64,000 nucleotides of DNA from Adiantum capillus-veneris (GCA_014529385.2 CM043959.1:16679309-16743308); one strand, 5' to 3'; numbered from the stretch's first letter, positions 21,701 through 33,039 are shown. Notes: generated from the letters alone by a model not told the origin. Numbers and translations are program-made.

Positions 21701-22031
21701 TTTAAAAAGGACCACCCGTAGAAAGAACGAGATTAAATAAGATTTTTATGGAAATTATTTTTATAAAAAGAAACACCGTAATACGTCAAGAGAAAGTCAT
21801 AATTATGTCGGGGCATCATGGTGCAACATAGTCTAGTCACGGTCACATTAGTTACCAAGATACTGTCCAATTAGTCAATTTTTACTGTAAAAGTTGAATG
21901 GTAAGTGGGAGAGTTGACTGCCAAAAGCAATGCCATGTTTTTAGAAAAGTTCCAAAAGCTATGTAGCTAATTTGGTAGAAGAGGTAGCGCTACCCCCTGG
22001 CTTGGGGCTCGCACCAGCTTGGTAGAACACC

Positions 22032-22038
22032 TATAAAT
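22032..22038 (+). promoter_or_regulatory. TATA box of an LTR-like promoter
   Basis: TATAAAT in a GC-richer setting (CAGCTTGGTAGAACACC just before), followed by a pyrimidine-rich leader and a (GAA)n block at 22165-22180. The stretch from about 21807 (TGTCGGGGCATCATGG) looks like the start of an LTR, but no partner copy or primer binding site is visible. Confidence 0.35.
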
Positions 22039-22349
22039 TGGCATAGAGTGCTCATTTTTAGTGCCGATAGATACGTCTACTACCACACAAAAATACATAT
22101 ATATTATACGGAGTGGTGCAAGCTCCCCATCATCATCTCCATAAGATCTTCTCTTTCGTTCGTAGGAAGAAGAAGAAGAAGAACATTCTCTCTCTTCTTG
22201 CCTACTACTTTCCCTTCTCTTTTCACGATGTGCGTGCTCTCCAATGGCTTCGTGGTGAAAACTTCAAAATAGCTGCCTCTCGACAGACCGTAATCAATTC
22301 TAAAGCATAGCAAGAAGCTCCAAACCCCATAGCCATCATCTCTTGCCCT

Positions 22350-23242
22350 CTCTACGTCATTTTTTTAATAGCTATCCTTTTGGTGGTCGCTTTTTTATAG
22401 ACAAGGATATGTATGGACTTTCCGGGTCGTGTATGAGGTTAATCCATGATTGGTTTATCGTGTTTAGCACATTGATTTATGCACACGACGTGTTTATGGT
22501 CACATGTGTACATAGAAAGCACTTTTCGCGTTTCACGTCACGTAGGCAATAGGAACACTGTTTTGGTCATATCTCACAAACTGCTATAAATTAAGCGAAC
22601 CTTTCAACAAACCAGAGACTAAATAAATCATTTAGAACATTTTCTCTCTTGGATGTCATGTAAAAATTTCACACGAGCTAAGAGTTATGGTAAAAAAATA
22701 TCCTGTTGCCCATTGCACAATCAAAATTTTGGACCCCAGGCTCCTTAGACAACCACTATATAGACTCGTCAAATGATCAAACCCACTTAGTCAAATCAAA
22801 ACCTTGATTAAACGTACTGACTAATATATTTAGGTCTCTGAGATCACTTGGTGAGTGTGAGTTATTAACAGTTCTTTGTACGGGTTTACCTACACGTGTA
22901 GGGGTGCTACCAAGGGGAGTACCGTATACGTCGTGAGTTGGATGCATTGTTTATATATGATTTATGGTTTGTTTTGGTGAGTTAATTTCAAATGTTTGAT
23001 GTCCACAACTTATATGCCAGACGGCATCATAATGGGAATGCGAATGGCCTAAAAGATGTTAGAGATACAGGATGTAAATAAGATGCAGTCTTCAGAGACA
23101 ACAAAGAATGAAGACCAACACTGGTCACCCGTGGACGATAGCACAAAGTCCTCAAGAACAATTAAAATGGAGACTGATATCAATGCAAATCTTATTGAAG
23201 AGGATCCATCTCCATCAAACAAAATTTCAGAAGAGCTTAAAG
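22350..23242. other. No gene recognised
   Basis: Mixed sequence. The open frame 23056-23277 is acidic and low in complexity and runs into the next LTR; it may be the decayed 3' end of the element that owns that LTR. Confidence 0.35.
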
Positions 23243-23247
23243 CAAGC

Positions 23248-23685
23248 ATAGGTGGGGTATTGGGGCATCATTGCTGAGCATTTAGATGCATTCTGGGTCG
23301 AAAACGACTAGGTCAAAAATCCAGTGGTGTTAATAATTGTGATTTTGGAACTTGACCTAAAGTGGGCTTTGAGACCATAAGCATGTGTGCTTAGGTCTTA
23401 TAAACATGTCCTAGAAGTTTCGTTACGTTTGGATGTCATTTAATGCTGTAACGATGTGATTTGTTTACTGATGAGCGATTGGCTTTTGGTGATTTCAGTC
23501 ACTTGAGTGTAGCTTGAGTTAGATGCAAGTTGTTAGTTGTTTTTCGAGAGATTGAAAACCTCTTGTAGCCTCTATACACTAGTAGAGCCAGCTTCGTCCC
23601 ATGGTTTGACAAATTAATCGTGATTCTCGCTAATACTATAATAAGATGGATTGTGAGGTTAGACATGCGTCCCACCTTTGCAAAG
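23248..23685 (+). repeat. LTR-like repeat, family A, with polypurine tract
   Basis: A purine tract CATAGGTGGGG (to 23257) is followed by TATTGGGGCATCATTGC. The next 400 bp match the reverse complement of 48268-48682 closely: TTTCGTTACGTTTGGATGTC, GAGCGATTGGCTTTTGGTGA and ATTAATCGTGATTCTCGCTA are shared. Similarity ends near 23685 (CATGCGTCCCACC here, CATGAGTCCCACA there). It is most simply the 3' LTR of a plus-strand element, or part of one. Confidence 0.7.
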
Positions 23686-24694
23686 GCCTTTAGTCAACAA
23701 AGAGTAGCAATGCATGGATGAGTGGCTATAAGAGTTTTCAAACTAGAGGACTAAAGAAGAGGAGACTGTAGAAGCACTCAAGGCCTTCATCAAAGTGCTA
23801 CTACAAGGTTGTAGCATCGTCGATATCACGGAGGTAAGCTCCCCATCTCGCATTGCTTGTGCTAATCGCAAATTAAGAGCATCAAGTGGGAGGTCTACAA
23901 ATTGTCGTCACTATTGTCAGCCGAATGATTTTGTCAATGAGTACTAACAGAGGAGGTGAAGAAATAACGGTGAGTTTTGCTTCTGAAAACCACATCAACA
24001 CTCTCACATCAGTCAGATTGGTGTAGCACCAAGTGTTTTCTCTCCAACAGTCAGAGAAGAGTCATCAACTACATCAACTACAAAGTCCAAGCCACAAAGC
24101 CTAAAGCATTTGGTGGAAGCAAGTGGGCCTACACTCTCTCTAGGCCTAGAGAGTTCAAGTCAAGTACGACCACCCAAGCATCACCACCACATGAAAAATG
24201 GAAAGCCGATTGAGGTAGACTCTTCTTGCCCAGTCTGTTTTGAACCCAATATGGAGGATTATGTGGACTTCAACAAGAGGTAGAGGCCTGTGGTGAAGGT
24301 GTCACCTTGTCAACACTTAAGGTATGCAACTCTAGTGGTCAAAGTCTTTCCCTACACCCAACATGGATAACAACAATAGGCCAGAAGTCTTTCCTTTCCG
24401 TTTCTTGCAACAGATGCATGTAAACGTGTACATTGATAGGAAGATATTCTACCAACAAAAGATTGTTTTCTTAGTCGGAGCAAAGATGCTTGATGAAATC
24501 CTTAAATCCCCAAATCCCATCATCTTGCCCATTCTTGATTACTATCATTCTTTTGATGTAAGCATCTTTATTCTATTCTAGCCTTGCACTCTTCTTAGCT
24601 CTTGCTTAAGTTTTTCACCCATGTATAAACCTTTAAAAATCACTAAGTCATTCCAATTTTTTTTTTGTAATTATCTGCTCATTGATTTACTACT
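23686..24694. other. Leader-like region with a possible RING-type exon fragment
   Basis: Between the family A LTR and the gag. Around 24215-24320 the plus strand reads VDSSCPVCFEPN, then KVSPCQHL, reaching AAGGTATGC, a possible splice donor. The CxxC...CxH spacing recalls the first half of a RING finger, but a stop lies between the parts and no second half follows. Nothing else is recognised. Confidence 0.25.
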
Positions 24695-25500
24695 ATGGCA
24701 AGTGTCTCTTTTCCCACATTCGGTGGCAAGAAGGGAGAAGACATCATCACTGATTTTTTGGATAACTTTGACATTGCTTGTGTGGTTTCCAACAAGGACG
24801 ACGATGCCTCACGGCTACGAATCTTTCTTCTACTGATGAAAGTAGAGGCCAAGTCTTGGTACAATGCTTTACCCCAAGCTACCAAGGATGCATAAGACTT
24901 ACTACGTGCTGCCTTTGTGAAGAGGTTTAGTGGAGGCACAACCTCAAAAGTTATGGCAGTTGCTGACAGAGTTACAGCAGGGAGGTCTGCTAGAGTATGC
25001 CTCTTACGAATCCAAGTTTGTGGATTTGTGGGAGCGATGGGTTGCCTCACTGGAGGAAGGTGAAGGAGCACCTTATTTTTTAAAAGAAGGACCGTTTCAT
25101 TGCTGGCCTGTGGTTGCCACTTAAAGAGAAGGTGAAGGGGAGATTCCTTGCAACGTATGAGTTGGCAGTGGAAGTAGCCCGTCTTAAAGACAAGAAGTTG
25201 TGCATGCAAGCAAGAGTCAACAAGTCACGAGGAATCAAGCTCATTCCGACTAACCCCAATGATTGCAACAGACGCTCAAAAATCCAACCACAAGAGGCAT
25301 CAGAAGAGCAGCAAGACCTGTTGAGTTGCATCACTACTCAGCTTGAGAATCTATCTATGCATTTGGTACAACAAGGGCATGCACACAACTGCAATCAAGA
25401 GCAAGGGAGAGGACAAAAAAGAAAAAACCAAGAATACCACTGCTACAATTGTGGGGAGGATGGACATGACATGTATTACTGTCCACATGCAAGGAGGTAG
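24695..25500 (+). pseudogene. Gag of a Tat-like Ty3/gypsy element
   Basis: Starts at ATG with MASVSFPTFGGKKGEDIITD and FLDNFDIAC; SWYNALPQATKDA is the conserved gag block, ending in TAA followed by LLRAAFVKRFSG in the same frame. After frameshifts it resumes as LKEKVKGRFLATYELAVEVA at about 25120 and ends with a CCHC knuckle, CYNCGEDGHDMYYC, at about 25440-25485. The intact protein would package RNA. At least one stop and two frame changes are present. It is the first gene of the element running to 30060. Confidence 0.8.
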
Positions 25501-25658
25501 AATTTCAACAGAGGATCCATACAAAACTAGGTTTCGCTATCGAGGGCAAGACCACCACCACTGAGGGCACCACTACAAGCACCACCCATGAAAATCCTAC
25601 AACCACCCATTCAACCACATCCACCACCACCACCACAAAAGCCTCTCATTCCACCCTT

Positions 25659-25659
<1 letters not shown>

Positions 25660-25696
<37 letters not shown>
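25660..25696 (+). repeat. Poly-C run, 37 bases
   Basis: An uninterrupted C run just after a (CAC)n stretch, in the gag-protease linker, in a frame that would give Pro-rich residues. Such a run could form i-motif/G-quadruplex structures and is also a common place for sequencing error. Confidence 0.95.
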
Positions 25697-26040
25697 ACCA
25701 GTTGGCAATCATGCAGTAAGTGAGTATATAGGGAGTGGTGAAAGGTAAGACCAAGTTTAAAGGATTAGATGCCATGGGGATAAAGCACGCTAGGCATGAT
25801 GAATCTTCCATAAAGGAAGAAAAGATGAAAGCTAAAGGGGAATCTAACAAAAATCCATCCAAGTCACGACATAAAATTGACATTGTATATTTCTCTTTAG
25901 GTGAATGTTCTAAACCATATGATTTGGTTCAAGATATTTTTGTGTAGGGCTCAAAAATCACTTGGCCCCAGCTACTCCACCTAGCACGTAGGGTGAGGAG
26001 ACAATGGACAAAGATAGTTAGCATGAGATGACCAAAGCCA

Positions 26041-26391
26041 AAGATAGTTGGGGCTATCTCTGGGAGAAATCTAGATGACATACTACCAGTGATGGATGCT
26101 CACATAAAAGGACAACACATCTCCAATATCTACATCAATGGTGGCGCACAAATATGCATCATGAATGAAAAAATGATGCACCGTTTGGGTTTAGAGATGA
26201 GTAGGCCGGAACCATGCCGAGCCAAAATGGCAAATAATGTAAAAGTTCATTGTCTTGGTGTTATAAATGCAATTAGGATAAAGGCGTTCAACATCGAGGT
26301 AGATGTGGACATCTTTGTCATGCCACACAAAGAGGAGGGGTATCCGATCATTCTAGGGAGGCCTTGGCTTATGGCTATGAGAGCAAAGTAA
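26041..26391 (+). pseudogene. Retropepsin of the Tat-like element
   Basis: Reads VMDAHIKGQHISNIYINGGA, then QICIMNEKMMHRLGL and the second signature PIILGRPWLMAMRAK. In this family the active-site motif is DGGAQ or DSGA; here it is NGGA, so the catalytic Asp is replaced by Asn, consistent with a G-to-A or C-to-T change. A stop follows at 26391. The next stretch (26416-26655) is an acidic, Ser-rich linker (SSSSDSSATSEEESTMTEES). Confidence 0.75.
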
Positions 26392-26669
26392 GACGGAGAC
26401 ACCGGCATAATCTAGATGAAGGATACCAAAGGGAAGCCAATACTTCATGAGATGAAAACAGGTCAACAACGTGACTTGGATCTAGAAACCTCTATGGGTG
26501 AGTTTTCTAGTAGTAGTGACTCTTCAGCCACTTCAGAGGAGGAGTCAACAATGACTGAAGAAAGTGACAATAGCATTGAGGTGATGGGGATCATTGTCAA
26601 GGACCCTAAGAGGAGCAACCTGATGCATCATCATCAAACCAAGGGGAGACACTAGGTATACAACATCTA

Positions 26670-27540
26670 GTGGAAGCAAGTAAGCTACATCAAATGCTCT
26701 CTAGTGAGTTGTGTGGGAAGGAGCGTGAAGATTATATTTTGATGCTAAGTAATTTTACCACATCGTTCATTAATGAATATGATAAAATCACTCGCATCAC
26801 AATAGTTCAACATCACATTAAGCTTAAGGAGGGAAGTAAACCTATAGTACATCTCATGCGACTAGGAGTAATTCAACAAGATGCCTTTCTCAAAGGGGTA
26901 AGGAAAATCCAAGAAGTAGGTTTCATCTATCCTATTGAAGACTCAGAGTGGGTTTCTCCAGTGGTAGTCACACCAAAGAAGAATGGTAAGTGGAGGGTTT
27001 GTGTTGATTACAAGCCCCTTAATGCAGCCACAAAGAGGGACCATTTTTCTCTTCCTTTTCAAGATAAAATTCTTGATGAGGTAGCAGGACATGAGTGCTA
27101 CACAATATGTGATGGCTACTCAGGCTACTTCCAAATTAGCATTGCTGAAGAAGACCAAAAGAAGACAACCGTCATCACACCATGGGGATGTTTTTGCTTA
27201 TAGAGTTATGCCTTTTGGTCTCACCAATGCTCCAGCCACTTTTCAACGCTATGTGACTTTTTTTTTTCAGCCATTCTTTGGAAAATCAATCCATGCTTTT
27301 ATTGATGACTTTTGTATTCTTCATTTGGAGAAAGTTTATGAAGGTCTAGCTAGACTGCAAGCTTTGGGTGGCCAACTTAACATGGAGAAATGCCACATTG
27401 GTGAAAGCAAGGTTACTCTTCTTGGCCATGTGATCTTTGCCAAGGGCATTGAAGCTAAACCAAGCAAAGTTCAAGCCTTGGTGGCTTTGCCCTCTCCCCT
27501 ACCACAACAAAGAATTTGGTCTCTTTTCTTCAAAAGGTGA
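26670..27540 (+). pseudogene. Reverse transcriptase of the Tat-like element
   Basis: Contains VSPVVVTPKKNGKWRVCVDY, YSGYFQISIAEEDQ, then a one-base shift near 27185 and [16 protein letters not shown]. The active site is AFIDDF (FIDD in place of YVDD, both Asp kept), and LGHVIFAKGIEAKPSKVQAL marks the end of the domain. RT copies the element RNA into DNA. The frameshift and further downstream breaks show it is dead. Confidence 0.85.
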
Positions 27541-28400
27541 GGTATTTGAGTAGGTTCATTCACCTGCTCTCTCAAGTGGTTCTCCCTTTACAACAAGTTA
27601 CTCATCAAGATATCTTCACTTGGAGTGATGAAAATGAAAAACACTTCAATGAAGTAAAACAAATTCTAGCCTCACTTCCCACCATTGCACCTCCAAAGTG
27701 GGACAAGCCATTTTATGGTAACTCTAGTGTGGGCAATGACATACTTGGGGTGGTATTGATGCAAAAGGATCCTCAAACTTCTTTCATGCGTCCTATCTAC
27801 TTCTCTAGTCGCATGATGACTCCATCAGAAAAGAGATACACGACAATGGAGCACATGGTGCTTGCATTAATGTTTGCTACCACCAAATTTTTCTCTTATT
27901 TATTGTGTAGACCATTCATAATGTTAACAATGGAAGAAGTATTTCCTTGTGTACTACAACACATGGATGTTTCTTCTAGGATTTCCAAATGGCTCACAAG
28001 GTTGCACGAGTTAGACTACACAATGCAAGTGGAGAGCTCCACAAGAGCTAGTCTAGGAGGCATTCTCACTCATCACCATTATGAAAAGAAGCTGAAGATC
28101 AGGACAAGTGACAAAAACATAACACCCGTGTTGAAAGTCCCTAAGATAGAGAGGGCTCACTCTCTTTTCTTTGATGGAGACTATAAGAAGAAAGTGGACA
28201 AAGCTGCAACGAGCATTGTCATCTTCAACGAACAAAGGGAAAAGGTATTCTCCATTGGGCATCTCTTGGATCCCACTCCAACAATGAGGTAGAATATGCA
28301 GCCTAACTCTTGGGTTAGAGTGGTGTGTGACACAAGGTATTCAACGGTTAAACGTATTTGGTGAGGCCATGCTTTTAATAAAACAAATACAAGAAACTCG
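27516..28400 (+). pseudogene. RNase H plus second (archaeal-type) RNase H
   Basis: The first RNase H follows the RT connection (LSRFIHLLSQVVLPLQQVTH, FTWSDENEKHFNEVKQIL): PIYFSSRMMTPSEKRYTTME is typical, but the usual catalytic Asp of the first strand is replaced (FYGNSS). A second RNase H-like block follows: AHSLFFDGDYKKKVDKAATS (first acid), NNEVEYAA (second acid, after a stop at about 28292), LNVFGEAMLLIKQIQ (usual GDS/GDA is GEA). A second RNase H after the first is the hallmark of the Tat lineage (Ogre, Retand and relatives), the main basis for classing this element. Confidence 0.75.
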
Positions 28401-28540
28401 TGTTTGTAAAAATCATAGCTTTCTAGGCCATTTTCACACAGTTAAGGAACTTTTAGGGAAGTTTCAAGTTGTACAATTACATCATGTCCCTTGGAGCAAA
28501 AAATCAAGAAGCAGACCCTAGCTAGAGAGGAGCTACAAGA

Positions 28541-29780
28541 TGTTCTAGTGGTGGGTTCTATCAAGTTCAAGATTCCTCTCTTCCAAGGTAGTGATGCTAT
28601 GCCTGACATCATGAGTTTCTTGGACACAGAGAGTGTCCTAAAGATTTTACTAAGGGCCAAAAGCAATGGCTTGTGTGCAAGGCAACAAAATACCGCCTTA
28701 TCAATGGCGACCTCTACTGCAAGGGTAAGGATCAAATTCTTATGCGTGTACCTCTCTCTAGAGAAAGCGTGTACCTCTCTCTAGAGAAAAGCAATGGCTT
28801 GTGTGCAAGGCAACAAAATACCGCCTTATCAATGGCGACCTCTACTGCAAGGGTAAGGATCAAATTCTTATGCGTGTACCACTCTAGAGAAATCACCAAA
28901 ATCATTTCAAGTTGCCATGATGGTGTTTGTGGAGGGCACTTTTCACTTGACATCACCAGTAGGAAGGTTATACAAGCCGGGTTTGTGTGGCCTAGTTTAC
29001 AGAGAGATGTGCATCACTGGTGCAAAACATGCAAAGAGTGTCAGAAGGCTGGTGATAGGAAACTCACATATGAGACACAAAATCCTATTATCTCTTATGG
29101 ACCATTTGAGACATGGGGAATTGATGCCATTGGGCCTTTGACAAGGAGCCAATCAGGTAAATTATATATCATCATAGGTGTGGACTACATGACCAGGTGG
29201 GTCGAAGCAGTTTTGCTAAAACCCGGATTATCGTTAAGGAAGTGGCTAAGTTTTTATTTGAAAACATTTTTTGCCGTTATGGCACTCCTCTTGAAATAAT
29301 TTTTGATAGGGGACCAGGTTTTAGAGGAGACCTAGTAGGAGAGATGATGGAGAAGTTGGGTATCTCACAATGACACTCAACTGCCTACTACTCACAATGC
29401 AACGGTTTGGTGGAAAAGGTAAATGGTATGATCTTCAAGATAATCACTAAACATGTGAATAATCACAAAAGTGATTGGGATAAGCATCTTATGGGCTGCA
29501 CTTTGGGCTTATTGCACTTGATTTTGCACATCCCTTGGGTTCACACCATATCACTTGGTGTATGGATGTGGTAAGGAGGCCATTTTACCCATTGAGGTAC
29601 AATTGGCTAGTATCAGGGTGCTAGCTAGGAAGATGGAATGCCCTAATGCTCATCTTCCCAACCACATTATTAATCTAGAGAGGCTTCAACTAGACACGGA
29701 AGATGCCATCAACTATTATTGCAACATAGGTAGAGCAACGTCGACTTACGTTCAACAAGGGACTTAGGGAAAAAGGTCTC
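28541..29780 (+). pseudogene. Integrase of the Tat-like element
   Basis: The zinc-finger half reads SCHDGVCGGHFSLDITSRKV, VWPSLQRDVHHWC, CKECQKAG (HHCC). The core has WGIDAIGPL (Asp), EIIFDRGPGF (Asp, after a frame change near 29300) and NGLVEKVNG (Glu). Then VYGCGKEAILPIEVQLASIR and NLERLQLDTEDAI, standard for this region. Stops near 29370 and at 29765 and several frameshifts break it. A 128-bp duplication at 28661-28890 lies in its N-terminal part. Confidence 0.8.
28661..28890 (+). repeat. 128-bp tandem duplication in the integrase region
   Basis: AAGCAATGGCTTGTGTGCAA starts at 28661 and at 28789, and the two units are nearly identical up to GCGTGTACC. Inside, GCGTGTACCTCTCTCTAGAG is itself present twice (28744 and 28768), which could be the slippage seed. 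Confidence 0.95.
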
Positions 29781-29790
29781 AAGAAAAGGT

Positions 29791-30060
29791 ATGTTGGTCC
29801 TAAGGTATGATAACAGTTTTGACACTAAGAAGGATAAAAAATTTTCGCCCATATGGGAGGGGCCATTCGTCATTAGGAAGCACTACAACAATGGCAGTTA
29901 CCAATTGATGGATGCAAATGGTAGGGTCCACAAAACACGTGTCAATGGATGGAGGTTGAAGCAATACTTTTTGAGGTTTGATCAAGCACCTCTGATGGAA
30001 ATCCCTAAGAGGAGGGAGACTCCTCCACCTCAATTGAAGAAGAATCCAGTACAGAGCTAG
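29791..30060 (+). pseudogene. Integrase C-terminal (GPF) module
   Basis: Reads MLVLRYDNSFDTKKDKKFSP, IWEGPFVIRKHYNNGSYQLM and RVNGWRLKQYF, the GPY/F module that ends Tat-type integrases, then a Pro-rich tail ending in a stop. It is the last recognisable piece of the plus-strand element; the opposite-strand gag fragment begins within about 25 bp. Confidence 0.8.
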
Positions 30061-30084
30061 AGACATAAATGCCTCTAGCTTTAG

Positions 30085-30582
30085 GGGAAGGGCTAATGAG
30101 GGCCGCTTTTCAAATTTTGCTCCACTTCTCTCTTGGTATGCACTTGGTGGTAAGACTACCAAGTACATGATACCTTCATCATCTAGGTACCTATCTCCGC
30201 TATAGCTCATAGGCACTAAGTCCTTGAACTCGCTTGGTCTATATTCTATTTTCACACAGTAGCGGTCCATACCATCTTTCTAGATCTTGGCACCTTGCTT
30301 GTTGTCATACTGATACTTGATGAACAATAGCTTCATTGTGGCCGAAGGGTTTGATGGTCCTGCTGCCATGTTTTCTCTTTCGTTTAGTTTTAAATGTCCC
30401 AAGTGTTCCGTGAAATACTTGTAAGATCTCTCTGAAGAAGTATCGGAAATACTTTCTTCAGGGATTGGTTCTAACGGTCGTACTACACTTTGGTTTACAC
30501 TCTCCTCCGTTGATAAAACACTTGCTTGATCCGCTAAATTTCGGTGTTGATTGTTGATTTGTTTTCCCGATCTCAAAAACAT
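30085..30582 (-). pseudogene. N-terminal gag of a minus-strand Tat-like element
   Basis: From 30582 down: MFLRSGKQINNQHRNLADQA, a start in the (M)xxRSGK style common for gag of Tat/Athila elements, then KLLFIKYQYDNKQGAKI; after a stop or shift near 30280 it goes on as DRYCVKIEYRPSEFKDLVPM and MYLVVLPPSAYQERSG. It stops where the plus-strand element ends (about 30085). Upstream on the same strand lie the leader (30583-32142), primer binding site and LTR, which support the reading. Confidence 0.55.
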
Positions 30583-32142
30583 GAAGAAAGTGGAATTTAC
30601 CGACTGAATCCAAACCTATTACCTGGAGATGGAGTGATCTTCCAACTCACACAACTGCATGGATTCATACTTGATCGGTCTCTACAAATGAATACACTTG
30701 ATGGCTATGAGATCACTGTATCATTCCAACTGTCATCAGATTCAACAACTTCACAATGACTTCAACACAATTTTGCTTGCAGATTATTGACAGTATGTCC
30801 ACTTTGGGTTTTGACAACTCTCGATATCTTAAATAGTCTAGGTCTATGAACAGGTCAAAAATGAGTCAGATCTGGCCAGAGGTACACCGATCGCGATCGT
30901 ACTTCTGAGCCCAAATTTGATGAAACTTCACCAGCTTGTTCACTAGGCTATTTTAAGGCTTCTCACCAAATATTTTTGCATTCAAACCCCAAAAAGTCAA
31001 GCTTTTACCAGTTCTTGGTTGGAAGTGTCTGTTTTTCTGAATCTTTCAGTTTGACTTGATTTTGGTGTTTGTTCTGGGATTTGAAAGCTATCTGGGGTTG
31101 TCCTTTGTACAGGCTATCCCTCTGTATGGTTTCTTCCTAGTTTTGATGTGTATGATCTTGATGAAAGTCAATTTCTGTGTTAGTTAGTAGTTTTTTGACT
31201 TGGATTTGTATTCAGATGGTTTGACAGGTATTTTGAGGTTTATGGCTCTAGGTCCTTCAAACTTTTATGTTTGTATACACTTGAGGATCCCACATATGAA
31301 ATCTGGTCAAAATCTGGCACTTAGGTACACCGATCGCGATCGTAGTTCTGAGCCCAAATTAGACCAAATTTGGCATGCTTGTAGACACTGATGTTTTAAG
31401 GCTATCCCCCAAGTCTTTTTGCATTTGGATCACCGAAAGTCAAGATTTTACAGTTTTTGGGTCTGTCAGGCTAGTTTTACCCAAGTGGCATGATTTCCTT
31501 GATTTTTGATGTTTTTGGGTGTGGTTGCTTTAGACAAACTTGTTTAGAATCTTATCAGGAAGGCACATGTTAAATCTTGTACAATTCTGACACAAAGGTA
31601 CACCGATCGTGATCGTAGTACCTGGGCCAAATCTGATGAAATTTAGTCTGCTCCCTCTGACTAGTATTTTCCATTTTTTTGTGCTACCACTTGGTGATTT
31701 GAATCAATATCAACCCTGTTTGGTCAGATTTTCTAAATTTCAGAGTCTTATGGCCTTTTTGCCAAAGTTATGGTTTTCTGACTTCTCGACTCTAACTTTT
31801 GTCCCAAATCTGACTGGAATGTGAATTACTTATCCTACTCCTAACTACAGAAATGAAAGAACATAAAGAAATGAATCAAACAAAACAAACAAGAAGGATT
31901 TCGGGTGAGATTTCAGTAACTCAATCAAATTAGAGAAATTGAAGAGCAAAAATGCTTTGAACACTCTCACTCACAGCTCCCTAAATCTCCTAAGAGAGGA
32001 TCTAGCCGGTCCACTGACTCTAGACTCCACTAAGCTCTAAACCCATGTCTAGCAGCCTAACTGAGGTGTAATATGGATTTGTGGATTGATCTTCTTTTAA
32101 GGAAGCTAACTGCACACTCGGTCACTCATCACCTAGGGTGCA
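30583..32142 (-). repeat. Leader with diverged direct repeats around CGATCGCGATCG
   Basis: Between the primer binding site and the gag start of the minus-strand element. A unit with GGTACACCGATCGCGATCGT, CTGAGCCCAAAT, TTTTAAGGCT and TTTTTGCATT recurs at 30881, 31324 and 31597 (spacing 443 and 273 bp). The 12-base core CGATCGCGATCG is a perfect palindrome at 30888-30899 and 31331-31342 and has one change at 31604-31615. A weaker relative (AAAGATCGCTATCGTT) is at 32495, inside the LTR. The open frames in this stretch show no protein motif. Confidence 0.8.
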
Positions 32143-32143
32143 T

Positions 32144-32161
32144 TCCCCGGCAACGACGCCA
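32144..32161 (-). promoter_or_regulatory. Primer binding site (tRNA-Asp type)
   Basis: The minus strand reads TGGCGTCGTTGCCGGGGA, one change from TGGCGCCGTTGCCGGGGA, the site used by plant Tat/Athila elements. It lies one base inside an LTR end (...GCAAACA). It fixes the element's direction (minus) and the LTR border at 32163. Confidence 0.9.
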
Positions 32162-32162
32162 A

Positions 32163-32960
32163 TGTTTGCGGGTCGCCGCGACGGACGTCCATAGCATAGC
32201 TCTCACGCATCAACATAAATTATCAATACAAGGGAAGTGACCAGGATGAGGCATGGAAACTCACTAGGGTGTCAATCCTAATGAAGTGAACTTGATGAGA
32301 TGCAACTACTAACTCTGCAAGAAAATCATACGCACAAAAGCCAAGCAATCTGCCTATGTCCTTCTACACAGCTCCACAATCATCACGCCTGTTTACCATG
32401 CAAATCATGTCGGAATTGCACGAAACTTAAAGGGAAGCTACAGGGGACTATCAGGAACATATCCTATCACTGTCACAGCATTCTAGAGAGGTACAAAGAT
32501 CGCTATCGTTCGTCCCAAAGTCAGCAAAAACAGTGAACAGGTGATCATAAAGGGTCGTTTTAGGGTCCCTAAAGCCTCTCCTAGTTCAAAACAACATAAA
32601 ATACGCATATAAGCACTCAAAATAGTGATTTAAGGTCTCAAACTCGTAGTTGAAAACCTACACCGAATCTTGAATGATTACACTTGAATGGAAGAGCAAA
32701 GTAAGAGGAACACAATGCAATAATCGAAATTGGATTCAAATTACCGTAGCCACAGTAGCGAAGATTACAAGTTGGAGCAAGAAGAAGCTCTCAAACGTAC
32801 GCTGTCTTCTCAGTTTCTCATGAAAAGATCATGTTCAAACTTACAAAATTGACTTTTATAGTTTAGGTCTTTACAAATGGCTTGTCCGGCCAAAAGCTCC
32901 TAAACTTCTAACTAGCTTTGTACTATACAATTTCTCCCAGAAAAATAATCATAAATTCTT
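32163..32960 (-). repeat. 5' LTR of the minus-strand Tat-like element
   Basis: The inner end is set by the primer binding site (minus strand ...GGCGACCCGCAAACA). A TATA box, TATAAAAG, is at 32853-32860 in the context TATAAAAGTCAATTTTGTAA, very like TATAAAAGCCAATTTTTGTA at 48951 in the LTR at 48735-49179; both LTRs also end near a GGGTCGCCG stretch. The outer end is not visible; the H3 pseudogene begins about 80 bp beyond the end given. Confidence 0.6.
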
Positions 32961-33039
32961 TTACAAGTTCTCGGCTTAGAGAAGCTCTTTTACAAAGGAT
33001 GAGATTTTCGCAAAAATGTAGATTCTATCTTTGGAAACC

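Noticed and set aside
24363-24581. 72-codon plus-strand frame before the gag
   Set aside because: It starts with ATG but shows no domain, and the gag start is clear at 24695; likely leader sequence.
25611-25883. Gly-rich minus-strand frame
   Set aside because: It is the complement of the poly-C and CAC runs inside the gag-protease linker.
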